A stretch of 12,903 bases of DNA, from the NCBI GenBank assembly GCA_027618625.1, contig JAQCER010000026.1:1-12903 (forward strand). Reading direction: 5' to 3'. Source of the stretch: Verrucomicrobiota bacterium (lineage in GTDB: Bacteria; Verrucomicrobiota; Verrucomicrobiia; Verrucomicrobiales; DEV007). Position numbers and translations under genes: made by a program. This document shows, in pieces, positions 1 through 5,959 of the stretch. The notes beneath the pieces were generated by a model that had not been told where the DNA came from, ran no database searches, and saw only the letters and a program-made list of their open reading frames with translations. The first letter of the stretch is position 1; every line of letters starts with the position of its first letter.

Positions 1-1862
1 TCGAGTTCCCTTGCCCAAAGTGTGGTGAACCGCTGATCTCCGATGAAGAGACAGCCGGGAAGGAAGCTGTCTGCCCATATTGCGACAAGTTGATTTTAAT
101 GCCGAAGCAAGCGAAGTCGCCGACTGTTCCGACCGACCGGGCATCAGCTGCGAAATCCCAGCTGCCCAGTCGTCGGCGATCCGCGACGCCATTGCCTGAA
201 ACTCCTGTGGTGAGTGCCGAATTTCAGGAAGCTGTGCTCGAAGAGCGCCGGAAAACCGGTGGGGTCACCCGCCTTCCGTCGGGAGCGTCGCGTGAGGCGC
301 GTGAGGATTTTGGGCAACTGTCTGCAATGGCGGCTGGGCCGCAGATCGATCCGATGGCTGCGTCTCGCACGAAGGGTCAGATCTCTTTTCATTGTCCGGG
401 ATGTGCGCGGTTGATTTGGATCCGCCCCAAGGATGCCGGGAAGGTGGTGAACTGTGCGGGGTGTAGCCAGGATGTGATCTGCCCAGCACTGGGAATCGAG
501 GCTAAGCTTCTCAAGGTGACCGATCCAGCGGCCACGGTGTCGCCTCCCAGGACCCAATTGCCATCCCAGCGTTCTGCGGATCACATGCCCGCCGAAACGG
601 TGTCTGCAATCCCCAGCGGCAGCGCTCCTCGCACGCTCCTTCCGTCCGGGCCCAATCGACCTGGCAGGACGCTGAATGATTCACCCGCGCCATCGCCGAT
701 GCAGAAACCGAAGGCGAATGTGAAACCGATCCCTAAGCAGCGCGATGTCGAGATCAGCCCGTCCGAGTTGAAGCGTTATAGGGCCGTTTCCAAGGAGCGC
801 AAGATTCAGCGCGCCACTGCGTCACACGAAGACTTCAAGTCGTCTGCAGGTGGGGCAGCGAAAGAAGGTGGAACGCCACTGCCCTCGTCCAGCCAGATTC
901 CATTGGGGCGGGCAGGTGGTAGAGCAACTGCTGGATCTATTCCGCCTCCAGGTGGAGCGGGTCAACGGATGCCTGCATTTGTCGGGCGCGAAGAAATGGA
1001 GGACGCTGCCGCGGAGCAGGCGAACGCGTGGGGAGCAGCCAGTGGTCGGCCCGCGCGGGGAACTCGGCGGCTCGTAGTTTTGGCGCTACTGTTGGCATTG
1101 CCCGCGCTGGCGGCTGCGATCTACTTCATGATCAAAAACCAGAACGATGCGCCCACGGTTTCAGTTGGCGACGCGGTGGTCGATCATTCCATCGATGAAT
1201 CCAAGGCTGCCGAAGCCCTGCTGAGGAGTTTCCTCGCGACCCGGAAGATTGAGGAGCAGCTGCCGTTCGTGAGGCATCCCGAGGTCACGGAGCCACGGAT
1301 GAAGATCTACGCCGACCAGGGGAATTCGCCGTTTGCTCAAGAGGTCGAATTTGGATGGCCCGTCACGGGGTGGATCAGTGGTAAAAAATTCACGTGGATC
1401 GACGTTAAATTCAAGGACGGCGCTTCCCGTACTGCGGTATTTGAGATTACCCCTGAGGGGCCAAAGCTGGACTGGGAAAGTTTCGTTTTGTTCGCCGATC
1501 CGTTGATGTCGGATTTCGTTTCGAACCAGCCATCCGAGCCTGCAGTCTACAGGGTTACTTGCACCCTGGGGGATTATTACAACAGGCTCTACAAAGACGA
1601 ATTCAAGTATCTCTGCCTTGAGGTGCTCGGTGCAGATGAGGTTTCCAGTTGCTGGGCTTACACCGAAACGAATTCTGAAATCGCTATCGAACTCGCCAGG
1701 CTATTTGCGGAAAAGGGCCAGCATGTGACGGGTGCGGATGGCGAGAGCAGACCCGCTATCAAGGTCATGTTGATGCTCCACTTTGAAAAAGACGAGGAGG
1801 GGCAATCCAATTCGCAGGCATGGATTGACGCAGTGGTATCGGAATCGTGGATGGTTCCGTAG
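1..1862 (+). CDS. Zinc-ribbon, single-pass membrane protein of unknown function (5' partial)
   Basis: The reading frame is open from base 3 to the TAG at 1860-1862, and its first codons already encode half of a zinc ribbon (CPKC at 12-23, CPYC at 72-83). The true start therefore lies left of the window, and the TTG at 90 is internal. A second zinc ribbon follows at about 390-485 (HCPGC, then CAGC about 16 residues later). Next comes a long Pro/Ser/Lys-rich, probably disordered stretch to about base 1060. It is followed by a single hydrophobic segment (about 1070-1130) preceded by a cluster of Arg residues, which predicts a cytoplasmic N-terminus and a C-terminal domain of about 240 residues outside the membrane. 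I do not recognise the C-terminal domain. The short token LPS recurs five times in the linker. The zinc ribbons suggest nucleic-acid or protein binding, but no function can be assigned. The gene converges on moeA with a gap of only 29 bases. Confidence 0.85.
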   Translation, partial: EFPCPKCGEPLISDEETAGKEAVCPYCDKLILMPKQAKSPTVPTDRASAAKSQLPSRRRSATPLPETPVVSAEFQEAVLEERRKTGGVTRLPSGASREAREDFGQLSAMAAGPQIDPMAASRTKGQISFHCPGCARLIWIRPKDAGKVVNCAGCSQDVICPALGIEAKLLKVTDPAATVSPPRTQLPSQRSADHMPAETVSAIPSGSAPRTLLPSGPNRPGRTLNDSPAPSPMQKPKANVKPIPKQRDVEISPSELKRYRAVSKERKIQRATASHEDFKSSAGGAAKEGGTPLPSSSQIPLGRAGGRATAGSIPPPGGAGQRMPAFVGREEMEDAAAEQANAWGAASGRPARGTRRLVVLALLLALPALAAAIYFMIKNQNDAPTVSVGDAVVDHSIDESKAAEALLRSFLATRKIEEQLPFVRHPEVTEPRMKIYADQGNSPFAQEVEFGWPVTGWISGKKFTWIDVKFKDGASRTAVFEITPEGPKLDWESFVLFADPLMSDFVSNQPSEPAVYRVTCTLGDYYNRLYKDEFKYLCLEVLGADEVSSCWAYTETNSEIAIELARLFAEKGQHVTGADGESRPAIKVMLMLHFEKDEEGQSNSQAWIDAVVSESWMVP

Positions 1863-1891
1863 CCTCGCCTAAGCAGGACGCCGCATGGGTG

Positions 1892-3103
1892 CTACTGCCA
1901 AGGTAGGAGATAAGCGTCGACGGAGGTTCCCGCAGCGACCGAGCATTCCGGTTCGACACAAACCAGAGCATTCGCCTTCGATAGCGAGAACAGGGCGTGG
2001 GATTCCTGCAGTCCTAGTGGCTCGAAATGCGCGCCGGTGATGCGACCTCGGAACCAATGAGCGCGATCGCCCTTGTTGTGAATTTCTGCAGATGCGCTCA
2101 CGCTTACAACCGGGAGACTCAAGTCTGTTCCGGTGGCGCCCATCATTCTGCGCAACGAAGGGAAAACGAACAGCCAGAACGTGACGAAGGCAGATACCGG
2201 ATTCCCCGGCAGGCCGAACGCAAGGCGGCACCCCGTGGGATCGACTCCAAATGCCAGCGGCTTGCCTGGCTTCATGCGTACTCTCCAAAAATCCATCTCA
2301 TAGCCAGCCGCCAGCATCGCCGGGCGCACATGATCGTGGTCGCCAACCGAAACGCCTCCCGAGACAATGACTACGTCACATTGATCCGACAGGTCGCGCA
2401 GGCAGTCACTGAGCGTCGCCAGATCATCTCTGCAGTGTTCCACCCTGACACATTCACTACCAGAGGACACTACCAGCGCCTTGAGCATCGGGCCATTGCT
2501 GTTGTAGATGCAAGCTGAGGACGGCAGGGGCGCTCCAAGTGGAACCAGTTCGTCGCCAGTCGAAAGAATTCCAACCTTTGGGATGCCGCCAACTGTCACG
2601 TTCGCCCACCCCTGAGTCGCCAGAACAGCCAGCAGGGACGGCGTGATGCGCTGCCCCACTTCGGCGATGCGTTGTCCTGCGCAGACGTCGGCACCAGCCC
2701 GGCGGATGAACTCGCCGGGTTCGGCTGGAGTATCGAGCGTGACCGTGCCATCCGGGTGCGCGGTGACATCTTCCTGCATGATCACTGCCGCAGTTCCCGG
2801 GGGGACCGGAGCCCCGGTGAATACACGCACCGCTTGGCCATCGCCGACGGCAACAGTGGCTTCGCTACCGGCAGCGACCTCTGAAATAACCTGCAAACGC
2901 GATCGATCTCCGGAGCTGCCGCAATTTTTGCCCGCGATCGCATAGCCATCCATCGATGACTGGTCGAATCGGGGCAACGACAGGTGCGCCTGCATCGGCT
3001 GCGCGAGAAACCTCCCGAGTCCGGCGTCGAGGGCCACTTCGGAGGTTGCGAGTTGCGGAGTTTTTGCAAGTATGCGCTCCAGGGCATCGGTGGTGGTCAA
3101 CAT
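1892..3103 (-). CDS. moeA: Molybdopterin molybdenumtransferase MoeA
   Basis: MoeA is the cytoplasmic enzyme that inserts molybdate into adenylylated molybdopterin in the last step of molybdenum cofactor synthesis. The 403-residue length is normal for the family. Hallmarks in order are DQSSMDGYAI (residues 47-56), FTGAPVP (95-101), the MoCF-fold motifs STGDEL (181-186) and SGGVSVGDHD (248-257), MKPGKPLAFG (277-286), and GLPGNPVSAFVTF (297-309). The last region is the nucleotide/molybdopterin-binding loop area of the gephyrin/MoeA family. The C-terminal beta-barrel domain is present to the end. The start is the ATG at 3103; the frame is the only good one and the first residues (MLTTTDALERI) look like a normal MoeA N-terminus. 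No clear Shine-Dalgarno is visible, but a GC-rich inverted repeat lies 13-29 bases upstream. No other cofactor gene is in the window; the gene is divergent from the radical SAM operon and convergent with the zinc-ribbon gene. Confidence 0.96.
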   Translation of the reverse strand: MLTTTDALERILAKTPQLATSEVALDAGLGRFLAQPMQAHLSLPRFDQSSMDGYAIAGKNCGSSGDRSRLQVISEVAAGSEATVAVGDGQAVRVFTGAPVPPGTAAVIMQEDVTAHPDGTVTLDTPAEPGEFIRRAGADVCAGQRIAEVGQRITPSLLAVLATQGWANVTVGGIPKVGILSTGDELVPLGAPLPSSACIYNSNGPMLKALVVSSGSECVRVEHCRDDLATLSDCLRDLSDQCDVVIVSGGVSVGDHDHVRPAMLAAGYEMDFWRVRMKPGKPLAFGVDPTGCRLAFGLPGNPVSAFVTFWLFVFPSLRRMMGATGTDLSLPVVSVSASAEIHNKGDRAHWFRGRITGAHFEPLGLQESHALFSLSKANALVCVEPECSVAAGTSVDAYLLPWQ

Positions 3104-3115
3104 TCCCGGAACATC

Positions 3116-3132
3116 CGCCCGTCGACCGGGCG
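3116..3132. promoter_or_regulatory. GC-rich inverted repeat between moeA and the radical SAM gene
   Basis: CGCCCG and CGGGCG form a perfect 6-base inverted repeat around the 5-base spacer TCGAC. It lies 13-29 bases upstream of the moeA start, in the divergent gap to the radical SAM reading frame. It could be an operator or a hairpin in the moeA leader. It is too small to be the molybdenum cofactor riboswitch. Short GC-rich palindromes also arise by chance in DNA of this composition, so the regulatory reading is weak. Confidence 0.25.
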
Positions 3133-3160
3133 TTTCAAGATCTCTTGCCGTAAAGATCCA

Positions 3161-3166
3161 GAGGTG
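3161..3166 (+). promoter_or_regulatory. Shine-Dalgarno candidate for the radical SAM gene
   Basis: GAGGTG lies just before the ATG at 3169, with only two bases between them (four if GAGG is taken as the core). It is the best ribosome-binding match in the operon and the main argument for starting the radical SAM protein at 3169. The spacing is somewhat short, and the downstream ATG at 3400 remains a serious alternative. Confidence 0.45.
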
Positions 3167-3168
3167 AA

Positions 3169-4677
3169 ATGACGTGGGCAGTGAGGCTGTCGGCCTGTTT
3201 CCCTGTCGGCGCCTTTCTTGAGAAGCTCAGGGCTCCTTTCCGCGTTCCATTGAATGACACTGAACATCAGCGGGAATTCGTCTGGTTTCCGAGCTTGTTT
3301 CCAGTCGTCGCAATCCGAGGCGGAAAGCTTGCATTTACCCCAGATGCTGGATCAATGTGGCCACGCTACCGCGACTCAGTCTCAAGTGGCTCCCACCTTA
3401 TGATATTTCAGCTCGGCAGCCGTATTTTGCGCACCACCGATCCCCGCCTTCTGCTGAAGATGGCGTGGAATTTCGGATTTAAAGGGGCGCGCTCGGTGCA
3501 ATTGTACAAAAATCGGATGAAGCGCGGCGAGTACTTCCCGGCGTTTCTCTACATTTCGATTTTGAACTCCTGCAATCTCCGCTGCCAGGGCTGCTGGGTC
3601 GATGTCGACAAGCCACAGGTGAAGATTGAACTCGATCAGCTGAATCGACTCGTGAATGAGGCAAAGGCCCACGGCAACAGCTTCTTCGGCATTCTTGGCG
3701 GTGAACCCTTCATGCATCCGGAGTTGTTCGACTTCCTCGCGCAGCATCCAGATTGCTTCTTCCAGGTCTTTACCAATGGTCAGCTGATCACCGAAAAGGT
3801 CGCAAAAAATTTGCGGCAGCTCGGCAATGTGACGCCGCTGGTGAGCATCGAAGGCTCCGAGATCATCAGCGACGAACGCCGTGGAAAACAGAACGTGCTC
3901 ACGCGCACGCTGCGCGGACTCGATCACTGCATCGAAAACAAACTGCTCACTGGAGTCGCCACCAGCCTCTGCCAGACCAACATCGGCGACCTGTTGACCG
4001 AAAAATGGCTGCGCACGCTCATCGATCGCGGCGTGCACTATGCCTGGTATCATACCTACCGTCCAGTCGGGCCGCAGATTCATGAGGAACTCGCGCTCAC
4101 CCGTGAACAGGCGCGGCAGGTTCGCCAGTTCGTAGTCGACATGCGGGCAAAATTGCCGATCGTTCTGGTCGATGCCTACTACGATCACAACGGCAAAGCG
4201 CTTTGTCCCATGGCCACCGGGATCAGCCATCACATTTCTCCAAAAGGTGCCATCGAGCCGTGTCCGATCATTCAGTTCGCGACCGACAACATCAACGACC
4301 AGCGCAACATCTTCGATGTGATGAATGGCTCGTCGTTCCTGAAGGACTTCCGTGAGACCGCTGCGCGCCACACCCGTGGATGTATCGTTCTGGAGCGGCC
4401 AGACATTGTGAAGGAACTGGCTCTCAAACATGGAGCGACCGACACCACCATACGCGGCACGGCGATCGCCGAACTCGACTCCATGTCGAAGAAGGGCAGC
4501 CAGGTGCTGGAGGAGGAGATTCCAGAGAAGCACTGGATGTACCGGATCGCAAAGAAGTTTTTCTACAACGATTTTGGTGTCTATAGTGACTTGCAAAACG
4601 TAATTGCTTCTGTACCAGGCAGTTCCGAGTCCGCCGGCAGCAAACCAGACGCAACACCAGAAAAAATTGCTTCGTAA
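3169..4677 (+). CDS. Radical SAM protein, first gene of the polyprenyl/iron-sulfur operon
   Basis: The radical SAM cluster motif CNLRCQGC is at residues 135-142 (Cys135, Cys139, Cys142), followed by the SAM-binding GGEP at 177-180. These coordinate a [4Fe-4S] cluster that cleaves S-adenosylmethionine to a 5'-deoxyadenosyl radical. Three further cysteines in the C-terminal third (346, 365, 405) have a SPASM/twitch-like layout and may hold an auxiliary cluster. The substrate is not evident. Its position ahead of an HdrA-like protein, a ferredoxin and a polyprenyl synthase suggests action on an isoprenoid or a prenylated molecule (inference). The start at 3169 has a Shine-Dalgarno. However, the first 77 residues have less biased third codon positions and look unlike the rest, so the protein may really start at the ATG at 3400 (425 residues). 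The stop is 8 bases before the next gene, implying one transcript. A long open frame on the opposite strand is a shadow of this gene. Confidence 0.9.
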   Translation: MTWAVRLSACFPVGAFLEKLRAPFRVPLNDTEHQREFVWFPSLFPVVAIRGGKLAFTPDAGSMWPRYRDSVSSGSHLMIFQLGSRILRTTDPRLLLKMAWNFGFKGARSVQLYKNRMKRGEYFPAFLYISILNSCNLRCQGCWVDVDKPQVKIELDQLNRLVNEAKAHGNSFFGILGGEPFMHPELFDFLAQHPDCFFQVFTNGQLITEKVAKNLRQLGNVTPLVSIEGSEIISDERRGKQNVLTRTLRGLDHCIENKLLTGVATSLCQTNIGDLLTEKWLRTLIDRGVHYAWYHTYRPVGPQIHEELALTREQARQVRQFVVDMRAKLPIVLVDAYYDHNGKALCPMATGISHHISPKGAIEPCPIIQFATDNINDQRNIFDVMNGSSFLKDFRETAARHTRGCIVLERPDIVKELALKHGATDTTIRGTAIAELDSMSKKGSQVLEEEIPEKHWMYRIAKKFFYNDFGVYSDLQNVIASVPGSSESAGSKPDATPEKIAS

Positions 4678-4685
4678 AGTCGCAG

Positions 4686-5072
4686 ATGTCCGAAATTTCG
4701 CCACAGTCCCACAGGATTCTCTATTGCCGCTGCGCCTATGCCAATACGGTGCCGCAGGGGGTGAAGGACGAGGTGTTGCAGCGCCTGAGCGACGCCGGGC
4801 GACCGTTCGAGGCGGTGTCCGACCTGTGCGAAATGTCCGCCAGTCGCGATCCACGATTGAAGAGCATCGCTGAAGGCAGTGGTTGTGTTAGGATAGCGGC
4901 CTGCTATCCGCGCGCCGTGAAGTGGCTGTTCCACGCGGCGGGTCATCCACTGCCGGAGCAGGGGATTGAGGTCGTGAATATGCGCGAGCTTTCCGGCGAG
5001 GAAGCCGCGGCACTGCTGCTCGACGGGAATATCGCATCTTCAACATCATCGCATACCTCAAGTCATGCTTAG
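4686..5072 (+). CDS. Small cysteine-rich protein resembling the HdrA N-terminal domain
   Basis: The protein has 128 residues with cysteines at 14, 16, 48, 67 and 73. The pattern is YCRCAYAN near the start, then DLCEMSASRDP, then IAACYPRAVKWLF. The spacing and surrounding residues recall the N-terminal iron-sulfur domain of heterodisulfide reductase subunit A, which reads roughly CxCG/N, then a single Cys in a 'MCSxxG'-like turn, then 'ASCSPR..LF'. The flavin domain of HdrA is absent. If the resemblance holds, this is a stand-alone electron-transfer module. It starts 8 bases after the radical SAM stop and overlaps the ferredoxin start by 8 bases, so the three are very probably co-translated. 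The Shine-Dalgarno is weak. The C-terminal tail after about residue 110 is Ser/Thr/Ala-rich and probably flexible. The family call rests on remembered motifs; existence of the gene is more certain than its function. Confidence 0.82.
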   Translation: MSEISPQSHRILYCRCAYANTVPQGVKDEVLQRLSDAGRPFEAVSDLCEMSASRDPRLKSIAEGSGCVRIAACYPRAVKWLFHAAGHPLPEQGIEVVNMRELSGEEAAALLLDGNIASSTSSHTSSHA

Positions 5073-5934
5073 TAACGACAACAGTCCGATACAAGTCATT
5101 ATTTACGAAGGCAAAGGTGCGTCCCCCCTCGCTGACGAGACACGCCTCGCCGTGCTCAGCCAGTTGCTCGACAAAGGATTCGCAGTGGCACTTGCAAAGG
5201 AAGGCGGCAGGGAGATTTCGGCCCCAACTTTGAAGGGAAAACAACGTCTCCTGGTGCTGGGGGATTTTGCCGGTGACGCACCGAGCCTGGAAGACGCTTC
5301 GGGTCAGGCATCGATTGAAACCGTTACCGTCTCTGGGCTTTCCGCGGACGAGGTTCTCGGCCGGGTCGAACAATTTCGAGAAGGTCAGCCGATGAATGAA
5401 CCCGGCAAGTGGAAGCCCTGGTTCCCGGTGATCGACTACGATCGATGCACCAATTGCATGCAGTGCCTCAGCTTCTGCCTGTTCGACGTCTACGGTGTCG
5501 ACACGGAGAACAGGATTCAGGTGCAGAACAATGACAACTGCAAGACCAACTGCCCGGCATGCTCGCGCGTTTGTCCAGAAGTCGCGATCATGTTCCCGAA
5601 GTATTCGGGTGGCCCGATCAATGGCGACAAGGTGAACACCCAGGACCTTGAGCGCGAGAAGATGAAGGTTGATATTTCGTCTCTGTTAGGGGGCGACATC
5701 TACGCCAGCCTCCGCACCCGCTCCGAGCAGGCAAAGTCCCGGTTTTCCAAGGAGCGGAGTCCGGACAAAGCGCTGAGTGAGCGCAAAAAATGCCTTACAA
5801 AGCTCCAGCAGGACGGTATGATCCCCGCCGAAGTGCTGGAAAACCTCCCATCTCCCGAAGAAATTCTACGCCGCGCGGCCGCCGCAGCGGCAAAAGCAGA
5901 TGTTGCCCTCAAAGCCCAAACATCCGCAAACTAA
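5065..5934 (+). CDS. Two-[4Fe-4S] ferredoxin with an extra N-terminal domain
   Basis: The centre of the protein has two cluster motifs: Cys128-x2-Cys131-x2-Cys134-x3-Cys138 and Cys159-x3-Cys163-x2-Cys166-x3-Cys170. The last is followed by Pro, as in bacterial-type ferredoxins. It should carry low-potential electrons, and the radical SAM enzyme encoded two genes upstream is the obvious acceptor (inference). The first 110 residues form a separate alpha/beta-like domain (VIIYEGKGASP near the start, a strand LLVLGDF at 62-68). This faintly recalls the N-terminal domain of eukaryotic-type biotin protein ligases, but I cannot confirm that. The C-terminal 100 residues are charged and helical, ending in an Ala-rich segment. 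The ATG at 5065 lies inside the last codons of the preceding gene (8-base overlap). At 289 residues it is far longer than a simple ferredoxin (55-80 residues). Confidence 0.9.
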   Translation: MLSNDNSPIQVIIYEGKGASPLADETRLAVLSQLLDKGFAVALAKEGGREISAPTLKGKQRLLVLGDFAGDAPSLEDASGQASIETVTVSGLSADEVLGRVEQFREGQPMNEPGKWKPWFPVIDYDRCTNCMQCLSFCLFDVYGVDTENRIQVQNNDNCKTNCPACSRVCPEVAIMFPKYSGGPINGDKVNTQDLEREKMKVDISSLLGGDIYASLRTRSEQAKSRFSKERSPDKALSERKKCLTKLQQDGMIPAEVLENLPSPEEILRRAAAAAAKADVALKAQTSAN

Positions 5935-5959
5935 TCGTCTCTCCTTTTTCTAATCTCTC
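5935..5959 (+). promoter_or_regulatory. Pyrimidine-rich leader without Shine-Dalgarno
   Basis: The 25 bases between the ferredoxin stop and the ATG at 5960 contain only three purines and no Shine-Dalgarno-like sequence. Initiation of the DUF116-polyprenyl synthase must be SD-independent, perhaps helped by ribosomal protein S1 binding to the U/C-rich leader or by coupling to the upstream gene. The base composition is directly visible; the mechanism is inference. Confidence 0.45.

Noticed and set aside
90..1862. Start of the first gene at the TTG at 90
   Set aside because: The same frame upstream of 90 encodes CPKC and CPYC of a zinc ribbon, so the gene begins outside the window.
3382..4854. 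490-codon open frame on the minus strand opposite the radical SAM gene
   Set aside because: Arg/His-rich product with no motif, directly antisense to a gene with clear radical SAM motifs; typical shadow frame in GC-rich coding DNA.
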